Positions 18,699 to 27,707 are shown, counted from the first letter of the stretch. The stretch: DNA of 64,000 bases from Clostridium thermarum (GCF_006351925.1 NZ_CP040924.1:242501-306500); one strand, 5' to 3'. The notes: generated by a model not told the origin, from the letters alone. Numbers and translations: made by a program.

Positions 18699-18863
18699 AA
18701 ACAAGCCATAATGGTGTGGCTTGTTTGTAGTAGCATGGTAGAATAAAAAGTATTCAAGAAAAAATATTTGCAGCATGGTAGTATGGTAGGAGATAGTTTT
18801 GAAATAAGCGGATTAGTCTATTCTTTTTTGGAATATAAACTCTCCTATTAGGAGAGTTTTTTT
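18699..18863 (+). promoter_or_regulatory. TAG-triplet leader, putative HutP-controlled attenuator
   Basis: After a 10-bp hairpin (AAACAAGCCA/TGGCTTGTTT) the leader carries TAG triplets at 18728, 18731, 18739, 18779, 18787, 18794 and 18814, plus CAG at 18771. Most lie in ATGGTAG units spaced 7-8 bases. TAGCATGGTAG (18731) and CAGCATGGTAG (18771) are near-identical copies. An intrinsic terminator closes the leader. TAGGAGA at 18787-18793 is complementary to the terminator 5' arm TCTCCTA (18841-18847), so an alternative antiterminator pairing is possible. HutP is known to bind NAG triplets; that this leader is its target is my inference. Confidence 0.6.
18837..18863 (+). terminator. Leader terminator (attenuator) upstream of the ABC operon
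   Basis: The 10-bp arms AAACTCTCCT/AGGAGAGTTT with a 3-base loop are followed by a T run. It stands between promoter and first gene, so most transcripts should stop here unless it is bypassed. Confidence 0.9.
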
Positions 18864-18942
18864 GCATTTCTATATGTCCTATCTTTTCCAATCAGCTGCA
18901 AATAACAGAAATTTATCTAAATAATAACAGGGGGATGGTAGA

Positions 18943-19950
18943 ATGGTAGGAAAAAAAGTATCACGTATTTTAGCAGTTGTATTAGGAATCTCACTTCTGG
19001 CGGGGTGTTCTTCAAAGGGCTCCTCAGGAACTCCGCTGAAAGACAAAAAAGAGATAAAGATTGGAATCACACAAATAGTTGAGCATCCGGCACTGGACTC
19101 AGCCAGAGAGGGCTTTATAGCTGCCTTAAAGGACAAGGGATATGAGGAAGGAAAGAATTTAAAGCTTGATATACAGAATGCTCAGGGCCAGCAGGCCACT
19201 GCCAATACTATAGCATCAAAGTTTGTTTCTGATAAGGTGGACATGATTTTGGCCATAGCAACGCCTACGGCACAGGCTGCATATAACCAAACAAAGGATA
19301 TTCCTATTCTTATTACGGCGGTAACAGATCCGGTAGAAGCAGGGATAGCAAAGTCCTTGGAAAAGCCTGAAACCAATGTAACAGGTACTTCTGACAATGT
19401 GCCCATAGATAAGCAGTTTGAACTGTTGAAGCAGCTTGTTCCTGCTGCAAAGAAGGTAGGAGTTGTATTTAATACCGGTGAAAAGAATTCCGAAGTACAG
19501 GTTAAGGCTGCAAAGGAAACAGCACCGGGTATGGGACTGGAAATTGTAGAAATTGGTGTAACCGGCACGAATGATATTGCCCAGGCAATAGCTTCGGCTG
19601 TTGGCAAAGTAGATGTAGTGTACGTTCCCACAGATAATACTATAGCATCAGCTATGCCGTTATTAGTCGACAAATGCTATAGCAACAATATTCCCATAAT
19701 TGGATCAGAAGCTGGAATGGTTGAAAACGGAGCATTGGCAACTTTAGGTATCGATTATTACAAGTTAGGATATCAGACTGGTCTTGTAGCTGTTGATGTA
19801 ATCAACGGTAAGGCTCCAAAAGATATTCCTATAACAGTACTCGAAGATATGCAATTAGTAGTTAATACAGATGCCGCAAAGAAATTAAATATAACCGTTC
19901 CATCTGACATTTTAGATAAAGCAGAGAAGATAACTGGAGGGGTAAAATAA
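18943..19950 (+). CDS. ABC transporter substrate-binding lipoprotein (TrpX type)
   Basis: The 335-residue protein has a lipoprotein signal (VVLGISLLAGCSS) and the ABC_sub_bind domain (DUF534 type). It shows EIKIGITQIVEHPALDSAREGF, TPTAQAAYNQTKDIPILITAVTDPV and IPIIGSEAGMVENGALATLGIDYY. Members near such permeases are known as TrpX in streptococci and import tryptophan or other aromatic compounds; the ligand here is not proven. GGATGGTAGAATGGTAGG overlaps its start region, so two more TAG triplets lie beside the ribosome binding site. First gene of a three-gene transporter operon. Confidence 0.88.
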   Translation: MVGKKVSRILAVVLGISLLAGCSSKGSSGTPLKDKKEIKIGITQIVEHPALDSAREGFIAALKDKGYEEGKNLKLDIQNAQGQQATANTIASKFVSDKVDMILAIATPTAQAAYNQTKDIPILITAVTDPVEAGIAKSLEKPETNVTGTSDNVPIDKQFELLKQLVPAAKKVGVVFNTGEKNSEVQVKAAKETAPGMGLEIVEIGVTGTNDIAQAIASAVGKVDVVYVPTDNTIASAMPLLVDKCYSNNIPIIGSEAGMVENGALATLGIDYYKLGYQTGLVAVDVINGKAPKDIPITVLEDMQLVVNTDAAKKLNITVPSDILDKAEKITGGVK

Positions 19951-19951
19951 A

Positions 19952-20881
19952 ATGCAAATTCTTTTCAATGTAATGGAGCAGGGGTTAATATTCGGTATAG
20001 TAGCAGTCGGGGTATATATAACTTATAGGATTCTTGATTTTCCTGATCTTTCAGTAGACGGGAGTTTCCCCCTTGGTGCTGCCATTACAGCTGCGTGGGT
20101 TGTCAAGGGAGGAGATCCCTATGTTGCCTGTTTGTTAGCTATAATTGGTGGATGTCTGGCAGGGTTTCTTACAGGTTTTCTCCACGTAGTATTGAAAATA
20201 TCTAACCTATTGTCCGGTATTCTCGTAATGATGGCCTTATATTCAATTAATCTTAGGGTTATGAAAAAGCCTAATGAGTCACTATTGATGGCAGATAAAC
20301 TGATTCTGCCAGGCAGCAGTGAACCTATAGTAAGAATTTTGATCGTTTTGGCCTTTGCCATGGCAGTAAAACTGCTTATAGACCTCTTTTTAAAAACAAA
20401 GCTTGGCTTTGTTCTAAAGGCCGTTGGTGATAATGAACAATTGGTTACTTCCTTAGCTATAAATAAAAGTAAGATTAAGGTCATTGGCCTGGTTATATCT
20501 AACGGTCTGGTAGCGCTGGCCGGTTCAATTTTGGCACAAAGCCAGAGTTATTCCGACGTAAATATGGGTACCGGAGTAGTGGTTATGGGTCTTGCTGCAG
20601 TTATTGTGGGTGAGGCGCTCATAGGGTATATAAAGAAATTATCCCCTATATTTAACTTTATAAAAGCTACGTCTGCAGTTATAGTAGGTGCAATGGTGTA
20701 TCAAGCTGCTTTAGCACTTGCTATGAGATTGGGCTTGCCGTCCTCGGACCTAAAGCTTATAACTGCAACCATAGTGGTGCTTGCATTATCTTTAAACGGT
20801 GATATATTTAAGAAGTTTAAGTTTACAAGAAAATCCTCAGTGGGAGGTGATGGCATTGCTCCAAATACAAAATCTGCATAA
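19952..20881 (+). CDS. ABC transporter permease (TrpY type)
   Basis: The 309-residue membrane protein has about eight hydrophobic segments, including FGIVAVGVYITYRILDFPDLSVDGSF at the start and VVMGLAAVIVGEALIG later. It belongs to the branched-chain/ribose-type permease superfamily that pairs with ABC_sub_bind proteins. It starts one base after the stop of the binding protein, with GGAGG in the 3' end of that gene, so it should be translationally coupled. Confidence 0.88.
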   Translation: MQILFNVMEQGLIFGIVAVGVYITYRILDFPDLSVDGSFPLGAAITAAWVVKGGDPYVACLLAIIGGCLAGFLTGFLHVVLKISNLLSGILVMMALYSINLRVMKKPNESLLMADKLILPGSSEPIVRILIVLAFAMAVKLLIDLFLKTKLGFVLKAVGDNEQLVTSLAINKSKIKVIGLVISNGLVALAGSILAQSQSYSDVNMGTGVVVMGLAAVIVGEALIGYIKKLSPIFNFIKATSAVIVGAMVYQAALALAMRLGLPSSDLKLITATIVVLALSLNGDIFKKFKFTRKSSVGGDGIAPNTKSA

Positions 20882-21650
20882 GGTATTTAATAAATCCACC
20901 ATCAACGAAAAAGTTGTGTTTGATGGACTAAACCTAAAGGTTGAAAAAGGACAGTTTATAACCATAATAGGCAGTAATGGCGCTGGAAAGTCTACCCTTT
21001 TAAATATAATATCCGGACTTTTACCTGCGGACGAGGGGTCAATAAAGCTTGAAGGAATGGAACTGACCGGAAAGCCGGACTATAGGTGTGCAAGGCATAT
21101 AGGCCATGTGTTTCAAGATCCATCCAAGGGGGTAGCTCCTAATATGACAATCCTTGAAAACATGTCTATGGCCTACAACAAAGGCAAGAGCTTTAACCTT
21201 ACCTGGGGTATTTCAAAGAAAAATATAAGTTACTTCAAGGAACTCTTAGCAGAAGTAAATCTTGGTCTTGAGGATAAGCTATATAATAAGGTAGGCCTCT
21301 TATCCGGTGGACAAAGGCAGGCACTATCCCTTATAATGGCGGTAATGACCAAGCCAAAGCTGCTTCTGTTAGACGAGCATACCGCAGCGCTGGATCCAAA
21401 AACTTCTGAAAGAATAAATGAAATCACAGATAATATAATAACTGAGCATAATATGACGGCCTTGATGGTTACGCATAATATGAATCATGCTATAAAAATG
21501 GGTAATAGATTGTTTATGATGGATCAGGGTAAGATAATTCTGGATGTACAGGGTGAGCAGAAAAGGAACCTGACCGTCAATAAGCTGCTTTCACACTTTG
21601 AAAGCTTGAATTCTAAAGATATGATAAGTGATAGGGTATTGTTTGCATAA
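20850..21650 (+). CDS. ABC transporter ATP-binding protein (TrpZ type)
   Basis: The ATPase of about 266 residues has Walker A GSNGAGKST, signature LSGGQRQAL and Walker B LLLLDEHTAALDP, with His replacing the usual Pro after the Walker B Glu (DEHT for DEPT). The H-loop is VTHNM. It overlaps the permease gene by 32 bases. GGGAGG lies only 2 bases before ATG 20850 and 8 bases before an in-frame TTG at 20856, so the TTG may be the true start. It powers uptake with the two preceding proteins. A terminator follows at 21673. Confidence 0.88.
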   Translation: MALLQIQNLHKVFNKSTINEKVVFDGLNLKVEKGQFITIIGSNGAGKSTLLNIISGLLPADEGSIKLEGMELTGKPDYRCARHIGHVFQDPSKGVAPNMTILENMSMAYNKGKSFNLTWGISKKNISYFKELLAEVNLGLEDKLYNKVGLLSGGQRQALSLIMAVMTKPKLLLLDEHTAALDPKTSERINEITDNIITEHNMTALMVTHNMNHAIKMGNRLFMMDQGKIILDVQGEQKRNLTVNKLLSHFESLNSKDMISDRVLFA

Positions 21651-21672
21651 GTTATAATAGATATAAAGATAG

Positions 21673-21712
21673 GAGATGGATGCATCATATTATGGAGCAT
21701 TCATCTCTTTTA
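21673..21712 (+). terminator. Terminator of the TrpX-type ABC operon
   Basis: The stem GAGATGGATGC/GCATTCATCTC is followed by TTTTATTATG. Confidence 0.85.
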
Positions 21713-21826
21713 TTATGTTTTAAAAGCAATATTTGCAATGTTTGCAGCAACAAGTGCAATGGATATAAACATAAATTAAGCTAAAATGTAAGTATAGGTA
21801 TTAAATAAAGCATAGGAAGGGAGGAG

Positions 21827-21973
21827 ATGGACAGATTTATAATATCGGCTTTTGAAGAAGGTATTGACCTAAAATTAGATGACCAAACGGAGGTTTTGAG
21901 CAGTGCAAGGTTAATTATATCTAAATATCAACAGATGGGCTGGGAGAGTTCGCAAGAGCATTATGGGCTTTAA
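21827..21973 (+). CDS. Possible small protein (48 aa), unknown
   Basis: The short open frame begins MDRFIISAFEEGIDL and ends WESSQEHYGL. GGGAGG lies only 2-3 bases before ATG, which is closer than ideal. The product is acidic and probably helical, with no motif I recognise. It ends 34 bases before the oxidoreductase gene and could be a leader or a small operon member. Confidence 0.4.
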   Translation: MDRFIISAFEEGIDLKLDDQTEVLSSARLIISKYQQMGWESSQEHYGL

Positions 21974-22007
21974 AGAATTTATTATCTGAAATAGGGGAGG
22001 AAGTAAT

Positions 22008-23165
22008 ATGAATAAAGTGCGTATTGGAATAATTGGCATAGGGAATATGGGTTCAAAGCATGCTGAGTATCTCATTAAAGGAGAGGTAAATGGAGCAGAG
22101 CTCACAGCAGTCTGCGATGTAAGTCCTAAGAGGTTAGAGTGGGCAAGGGAGAATTCAGGGGAAGGTGTAAAACTCTTCGATAATCCTATGGCCTTAATGG
22201 ACTCAGGAGAAGTAGATGCCGTACTTATCGCAACCCCTCACTATGACCATCCGCCACTGGCTATAGAAGGTTTTAACCATGGACTTCATGTACTTATAGA
22301 AAAACCTGCGGGAGTATATACAAAACAGGTTAGGGAAATGAATAAAGTAGCATTAAAGAGTGATAGGGTATTTGGAATCATGTTCAATCAAAGAACTAAT
22401 CCGCTGTATCAAAAGCTTAAGGATCTGATAGATTCCGGAGAGCTGGGAGATATAAAGAGAACGGTGTGGATAATAACTAACTGGTATAGGTCTCAAAGCT
22501 ACTATAATTCCGGCGGCTGGCGTGCAACCTGGGCAGGAGAAGGTGGCGGGGTACTATTAAATCAAGATCCCCATCAGTTGGATTTATGGCAGTGGATCTG
22601 CGGTATGCCAAAACGTGTACGAGCTTTCTGCTCCTTTGGAAAGTATCATGATATAGAGGTTGAAGACGATGTTACTGCTTATGTAGAATATGAAAATGGC
22701 GCAACGGGCTTGTTTGTAACTTCCACAGGAGAGGCACCTGGGACAAACCGTCTGGAGATAAGCGGTAATAACGGTAAAATCGTATCAGAGGATGATAAAC
22801 TGACTTTCTGGCGCCTGAGAGAGTCGGAAAGAGACTTTAACAAAAGATATACAGGAGGCTTTGGGGAGCCGGAGTGCTGGAAGATTGATATTCCCATAAA
22901 TGGCAAAAGCACATGGCATAAGGGGATTACACAAAACTTTGTGGATGCAATCTTAAAGGGCAGCAAGCTTTTAGCTCCTGGAATTGAAGGTATAAAAGGC
23001 CTGGAAATTTCGAATGCAATGCATTTATCAGCATGGACAGATAGTTGGGCTGACATCCCTGTAAATGAAGACCTGTTCTATGACCTGCTGCAAGAGAGAA
23101 TAGAGAAATCCAGCTATAAGAAAAATGTAGAGGAAAGAACCTTGGATGTCAATGGCACTTACTAA
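22008..23165 (+). CDS. Gfo/Idh/MocA-family oxidoreductase
   Basis: The 385-residue protein has an N-terminal Rossmann fold (RIGIIGIGNMGSKHAEYL, glycine motif at about 7-13) and the family EKP motif (HVLIEKPAGV, about 97-105). A C-terminal substrate domain contains GGGVLLNQDPHQLDLWQW, in which the His probably serves catalysis. These enzymes oxidise or reduce sugars and inositols using NAD(P). The next gene encodes a sugar isomerase/epimerase-like TIM barrel, so the pair probably handles one sugar or cyclitol. GGGGAGG precedes ATG. Confidence 0.9.
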   Translation: MNKVRIGIIGIGNMGSKHAEYLIKGEVNGAELTAVCDVSPKRLEWARENSGEGVKLFDNPMALMDSGEVDAVLIATPHYDHPPLAIEGFNHGLHVLIEKPAGVYTKQVREMNKVALKSDRVFGIMFNQRTNPLYQKLKDLIDSGELGDIKRTVWIITNWYRSQSYYNSGGWRATWAGEGGGVLLNQDPHQLDLWQWICGMPKRVRAFCSFGKYHDIEVEDDVTAYVEYENGATGLFVTSTGEAPGTNRLEISGNNGKIVSEDDKLTFWRLRESERDFNKRYTGGFGEPECWKIDIPINGKSTWHKGITQNFVDAILKGSKLLAPGIEGIKGLEISNAMHLSAWTDSWADIPVNEDLFYDLLQERIEKSSYKKNVEERTLDVNGTY

Positions 23166-23186
23166 AAAACGATTGGAGGAATATGT

Positions 23187-24053
23187 ATGAAGTTTTCCGT
23201 TTTCACAGTAGGTACTCCGGACTATGATGTCGTAGAAACCGTTAAGAAGCTAAAGGAATATGGCTATGATGGCGTAGAATGGAGAGTAAGCAATAGTGTA
23301 AAAAGTAAGCCGGAAGTTATCCCTCCAAGGGAGATATGGTATTGGCAATATAACAGAAGTACAGTAGATGTTGATAATATATTGGAAGAAGCGCAGCCGG
23401 TAAGGGATATATGCGAAAAGGAAGGAATTGAAATCTGTGCCTTGGCCACATATCTTAAAACTGACGAAATAGACACAATTGAGAAAGTACTAAAAGCTGC
23501 GGTTGTGATGAACTGCCCTAAGATTAGGGTAAATCTTCCCCAATATAATGGAACTGTAAACTACAGAGACCTTTTCGTTAAAACTCAGGAGGAAATTAAG
23601 GCTTTAGAGGAACTGGCAAAAAAGTACATGGTAAAAGTAAATTTTGAAATTCATCACGGTACCATTGTACCCAGTGCCAGTGCAGCCTATAGGTTAGTAT
23701 CCGGCTTTGACAGCAAATACATTGGAATAATATACGATGCCGGCAATATGGTCCATGAGGGCTTTGAGCAGTATCAAATGGGCTTAGAGCTATTGGGAGA
23801 ATATCTGGATCATGTTCATATAAAGAATGCGGCCTGGGCCTTGAAGGATACAGAAACTGAGGGAGCAAGGGAATGGCAGTGTCAGTGGAGCGCAGTAGAA
23901 AAGGGACAAGTTAATTTCAATAAGCTTTTTGCTGCCCTAAAGTCAGTGGGCTATGACGGATATTTGTCTTTTGAGGACTTTTCCAATGACGAAACAACTG
24001 ATGTAAAGCTGAAAAGAAATTTGGAGTTCATAAAAGAGCTACTTAATAAGTAG
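23187..24053 (+). CDS. Sugar phosphate isomerase/epimerase-like TIM barrel (xylose isomerase-like)
   Basis: The 288-residue protein belongs to the AP endonuclease family 2 / IolE-like TIM barrels. Likely metal ligands lie in VNFEIHHGT (Glu, about 153), IGIIYDAGNMVHEG (Asp and His, about 183-190), DHVHIKNA and LSFEDF near the end. Such proteins isomerise or dehydrate sugars and inositols. It is 21 bases downstream of the oxidoreductase with its own GGAGG, so the two form an operon. The exact substrate is unknown. Confidence 0.88.
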   Translation: MKFSVFTVGTPDYDVVETVKKLKEYGYDGVEWRVSNSVKSKPEVIPPREIWYWQYNRSTVDVDNILEEAQPVRDICEKEGIEICALATYLKTDEIDTIEKVLKAAVVMNCPKIRVNLPQYNGTVNYRDLFVKTQEEIKALEELAKKYMVKVNFEIHHGTIVPSASAAYRLVSGFDSKYIGIIYDAGNMVHEGFEQYQMGLELLGEYLDHVHIKNAAWALKDTETEGAREWQCQWSAVEKGQVNFNKLFAALKSVGYDGYLSFEDFSNDETTDVKLKRNLEFIKELLNK

Positions 24054-24056
24054 AAA

Positions 24057-24084
24057 ATAGACCGGTCAGTGCCGGTCTATTTTG
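24057..24084. terminator. Bidirectional terminator between convergent genes
   Basis: The stem ATAGACCGG/CCGGTCTAT has a 6-base loop. A TTTT run follows on the plus strand. It overlaps the last codons of the AraC gene on the other strand. Confidence 0.8.
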
Positions 24085-24919
24085 ATGCCATTTTTTTATA
24101 ATCTCTTGGTGAAATTCCATTGGCCTTCTTAAAGGCTTTAAAAAAGTTGGAATAGTCGCTGAAGCCCACTAATTTATAAATCTCTGAAATTGGGTAATCC
24201 TGGGTTATAAACTCTCTGGCCTTCATAATCCGCTTATAGGTTATATACTCATTCAAAGTAAAACCAGTTACCTGCTTAAACTGATGACACAGATAATATT
24301 TTGTTACATAAAATTTCTCCTGTAAAGTATTTAAGGAGAGGTCTGAAGAAAGATTGTCATTTATAAATTGTATAATATAGCTGATTCTTTCATTATTCTT
24401 ATTTAAAATCAGGATCTCATTCTTCTTATTGTCCATAATATTGTTTATAAAAATAAGAAGCTGAGCTACATAGGTCTTTTTTAATAACTCCTGTGAATGA
24501 TCTTTGCCGTTGCATTTTTCAATATTAGCAATTATTTGATCGAGATTATTGGACATGACTTCATAGGCTGGTATAAGGTTATTTTTTCCTGAGACCCTAT
24601 CATCCAGACACCTAAATAAATTGTAATCGGTGAAGCTGAATTCCTTGAAAAAGTCCTGTGTAAAATTTATAACTTTTCTTTCGTATATGCAATTGCCGTT
24701 AAGCTGGGGTCTGTGAAGTTCCTTGGAGTTGATCAGCAGTATATCCTTGGGGTTCAGTTCATAGGCTGTACCTTCTATAAAGTAGGTAACATTACCGGAT
24801 ATAAGGTAATAGATCTCATAGCCGTCATGGATATGGATAGAACAATCAAAGTGCTCTTTATCGATAGCATGATGGAAAGCAAAACTGTTATATATATGAT
24901 ATATGGAGGGATTATCCAA
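24077..24919 (-). CDS. AraC-family transcriptional regulator
   Basis: The 280-residue regulator has an N-terminal cupin-like ligand domain (DCSIHIHDGYEIYYLISGNV and LNPKDILLINSKELHRP). The C-terminal pair of helix-turn-helix motifs covers about residues 180-278 (LSLNTLQEKFYVTKYYLCHQFKQ and ISEIYKLVGFSDYSNFFKAFKKANGISPRDYK). It is convergent with the oxidoreductase-isomerase operon and is a reasonable candidate regulator of it; the ligand would then be the sugar or cyclitol. The region upstream of its start (24920-25070) is AT-rich and should hold its promoter. Confidence 0.9.
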   Translation of the reverse strand: MDNPSIYHIYNSFAFHHAIDKEHFDCSIHIHDGYEIYYLISGNVTYFIEGTAYELNPKDILLINSKELHRPQLNGNCIYERKVINFTQDFFKEFSFTDYNLFRCLDDRVSGKNNLIPAYEVMSNNLDQIIANIEKCNGKDHSQELLKKTYVAQLLIFINNIMDNKKNEILILNKNNERISYIIQFINDNLSSDLSLNTLQEKFYVTKYYLCHQFKQVTGFTLNEYITYKRIMKAREFITQDYPISEIYKLVGFSDYSNFFKAFKKANGISPRDYKKMASK

Positions 24920-25072
24920 TTATATCACCATCCTAAAGTATAATATCAATAGTTAATAAATTATTCAAAACTAATTAACAAATAATACTTATTATTGACA
25001 TAGATTTGTAATAAATATGGTTTATTATATAAATATAACGAAGGAATCCCCCTCCTTTAAATATATGAACAT

Positions 25073-25126
25073 AAAACCAGCCGGTGCGGAACACACATCA
25101 TAAGGCTGGTTTTTTGTGCTGTAAAA
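25073..25126. terminator. Terminator downstream of the deoxynucleoside kinase
   Basis: AAAACCAGCC/GGCTGGTTTT arms are separated by 31 bases, with a T run on the plus side and four T in the minus-strand arm. It probably serves the kinase on the minus strand. The rest of 24920-25137 is gene-free. Confidence 0.7.
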
Positions 25127-25137
25127 TATATGTAAGG

Positions 25138-25878
25138 TTAACTAGCCATTCTGCCATCTATTTCGGCAAGCTTTTCTTCTATCAAGCCCAATACATAGGC
25201 CTTATCTTCCGGATTATTTTCGAAATCAAGGTTATCTACATTGATCTTAAGAATGGGTGAAATATCGTAGTTTTCAAAGTAAGCAGTATACTCAGCATTA
25301 AGTCTTTCCCAATACTCTCTTTCAACTACTTGCTCATAATCTCTTCCACGTTTTTTAATCTTCTGCATGGCGTGGTCTACGCTGGTTTCAAGATAAATCA
25401 TAAGCTTGGGAGCTTGTACATGCTCCAGCATGTTAGATAAGAGCTCCATATATAGGGAAAATTCATCATCGCTCATTTCTCCGTTGGAATTTAAGAGCTT
25501 TGCAAATATGGCATCACCATATATGGAACGGTCCATTACCGCATTCCCCATTGCAACAGCTTCTTTAATATATTGAAAACGTTTGTTCAAGAAGAATATT
25601 TGAAGAGAAAAACTCCATCTGGCCCTATCATAATAAAATTTCTCTAATATTGGATTATTTACTACCGGTTCAGAAAAAGGTATATGTCCCATCTCCGCTA
25701 ATATGTTCATCAGTGTAGACTTACCTACACCTACCACACCATCAATTACTATAACACCATCTTTATGTACGCCTGAATCCTTTATCATGTTCGAAACTCC
25801 TTTACCTAGGTTATTTAAGTTATTATTTTTTATGATTGCAAAAATTGTTTTATATAATTCAACACTGTCATAGGACAT
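25138..25878 (-). CDS. Deoxynucleoside kinase (dGK/dAK type)
   Basis: The kinase has the P-loop IDGVVGVGKSTL, the Asp-Arg-Ser motif AVMDRSIYGDAIF and a basic lid KKRGRDYEQ. It phosphorylates deoxynucleosides for DNA precursor salvage, with ATP, in the cytoplasm. The full frame gives 246 residues; a second start at 25788 (MIKDSG...) is preceded by AAAGGAGT and would give the family's usual size of about 216. Both starts have good ribosome binding sites (GGGGGG for 25878). A TATAAT on the minus strand near 25918 fits its promoter. An IS30 element inserted about 100 bases upstream. Confidence 0.88.
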   Translation of the reverse strand: MSYDSVELYKTIFAIIKNNNLNNLGKGVSNMIKDSGVHKDGVIVIDGVVGVGKSTLMNILAEMGHIPFSEPVVNNPILEKFYYDRARWSFSLQIFFLNKRFQYIKEAVAMGNAVMDRSIYGDAIFAKLLNSNGEMSDDEFSLYMELLSNMLEHVQAPKLMIYLETSVDHAMQKIKKRGRDYEQVVEREYWERLNAEYTAYFENYDISPILKINVDNLDFENNPEDKAYVLGLIEEKLAEIDGRMAS

Positions 25879-25969
25879 ATTAGTCCCCCCTCTGAATCGA
25901 TATAATTCCTGTGAGAATTATATCATAAAAAAAAGGAGGTGGGGAGATTTGGTCGAAAAAAGTAGTTGG

Positions 25970-25982
25970 AAAATAACACAAG
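25970..25982. repeat. Direct repeat (left target duplication of the IS30 element)
   Basis: AAAATAACACAAG occurs here and again at 27708-27720, exactly flanking the element. Confidence 0.85.
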
Positions 25983-27707
25983 CTTTAATTGCAAAAGTAA
26001 ATTCCACCTCTCTAGGTGGTAAGAGTGGATTTTAATTCTACAAATATGAAAGAGTATAGAGAGTGGAATTTAGTAATACAAAATATTATTATATTGATAT
26101 ATGCGTCATTACAGTAATCCTTGCTTGGTAAGGAAGGAGTTTTTCATTATGGCTAAATTCAAACACTTTACGTTAGAGGAAAGAGTCTCTATTGAAATAA
26201 TGCTTAAAGCCTCCCTTTCTTTCAAAGCAATAGCCCGAGAGCTTGATCGAGATTGTACAACCATTTCCAAAGAGGTTAAAAATCATATCATGTACAAGCG
26301 AACAGGTTCTTACGGTAGACCTTTTAACAACTGTATTCATCGTTTAACTTGCAACCATACATATCTATGTGAGAAATCACATTGTAGAATTCGACGCTGT
26401 CGCTTTTGTTCAGATTGTTCAAAATTCTGTTCTGATTACAAAGCATATACTTGTGACTTACTCTCTAAGCCACCTTATGTGTGCAATGGATGTGCTAGCC
26501 TTACAAAATGTACTCTGGAGAAAGCAATCTATAATGCTTCCTATGCCCATGATGAATATGTACTTCGTCGTTCTGAGTCACGAAGCGGCATAACTATTTC
26601 TGAGGACGAGATTAAACGTCTTGATAAAATCATAACCCCACTCATTCAAAGAGGTCAATCTATACACCATATCTGCGTTAATAACAGAGACCTTATCATG
26701 CATAGTGAAAAATCAATCTACAACTATATTGATTACAATCTTTTCTCCACAAAAAATATTGACCTTCCAAGAAAAGTTGTTTATCGTCCAAGAAAAAAGC
26801 TTAAAAATCATTTTAAAGTGGATAAGTCCTACAGAATTGGACGCACATATCAGGATTTTCTTGAATTCATGAAGGAAAATCCTGATACTCCAGTAGTTGA
26901 AATGGATTCTGTTGAAGGTACTAAAGGTGGTAAGGTGTTGCTCACTATCCATTTCGTTGATTCTCAGTTTATGCTTGCTTTTATTAGGGATGCAAACACT
27001 TCACGTTCCGTCATAGATATTTTCGAAAATCTTTATTTGGAACTGGGGCCTGACACTTTTCTAAAACTATTTCCTGTCATTCTAACTGACAACGGCAGTG
27101 AGTTTACAAATCCAAAGGCTATCGAGTTTGATAGGCAGGGAAACCGCATAACACGCATCTTCTACTGCGACCCTTCAGCGCCATATCAGAAAGGTGCTGC
27201 AGAAAACAACCATGAATTGATCCGGAGAATTGTTCCTAAAGGCCAGAGCTTCAACTCATTTCAACAGAAGGATATCTCATTGATGATGAGTCACATTAAT
27301 TCTTATTCAAGAAAAAAGCTGAATGACCAGTCTCCATACTCGGTATTCAGCTTCCTTTACGGCGCTAAAACGCTCGCAAAGTTGGATTCAGAACTCATCA
27401 AACCAAATGAGATTATCATGAATCCGAGTTTATTAAAATATTAACCTACTCAAGCAGGGATTACCGCTGGCGCTTAAGTTAAAACTTTTTCAATGGGTGG
27501 AATTTACCTTTGCAAAAAAAACGGAAAATATTCACCCTTTGTTTGCTATACCCAAAATCAGCTGAAATCTGCTTGAGCTACTTAAATTATACCTCATTTT
27601 TGTCTAAAATAAGCAAAAAATTACTCTTATAACCAAAAATCTTATCTAGTATCGATTTTACGGTGGAAGTTAATTCTACAAAGTGGAAGTTAACTTTTCA
27701 ATTCACC
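25983..27707 (+). mobile_element. IS30-family insertion sequence, intact
   Basis: The 1725-base element is flanked by a perfect 13-bp direct repeat. Its ends share an imperfect inverted repeat: left AATTGCAAAAGTAAATTCCAC against right AATTGAAAAGTTAACTTCCAC on the opposite strand. Further copies of the GTGGAAKTTA-type motif lie near 26024, 26062, 27496 and 27662, and probably bind transposase. One full-length transposase gene is present, so the copy may be active. Confidence 0.88.
26149..27444 (+). CDS. IS30-family transposase
   Basis: The 431-residue transposase has an N-terminal helix-turn-helix (FTLEERVSIEIMLKASLSFKAIARELDRDCTTISKEVKNH). A Cys-rich zinc-binding stretch follows (CNHTYLCEKSHCRIRRCRFCSDCSKFC). 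The DDE core shows VVEMDSVEG (first Asp), ILTDNGSEF (second Asp) and KGAAENNHELIRR (Glu). No frame damage is seen. ATG 26149 follows AAGGAGT. It catalyses movement of its own element. Confidence 0.95.
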   Translation: MAKFKHFTLEERVSIEIMLKASLSFKAIARELDRDCTTISKEVKNHIMYKRTGSYGRPFNNCIHRLTCNHTYLCEKSHCRIRRCRFCSDCSKFCSDYKAYTCDLLSKPPYVCNGCASLTKCTLEKAIYNASYAHDEYVLRRSESRSGITISEDEIKRLDKIITPLIQRGQSIHHICVNNRDLIMHSEKSIYNYIDYNLFSTKNIDLPRKVVYRPRKKLKNHFKVDKSYRIGRTYQDFLEFMKENPDTPVVEMDSVEGTKGGKVLLTIHFVDSQFMLAFIRDANTSRSVIDIFENLYLELGPDTFLKLFPVILTDNGSEFTNPKAIEFDRQGNRITRIFYCDPSAPYQKGAAENNHELIRRIVPKGQSFNSFQQKDISLMMSHINSYSRKKLNDQSPYSVFSFLYGAKTLAKLDSELIKPNEIIMNPSLLKY

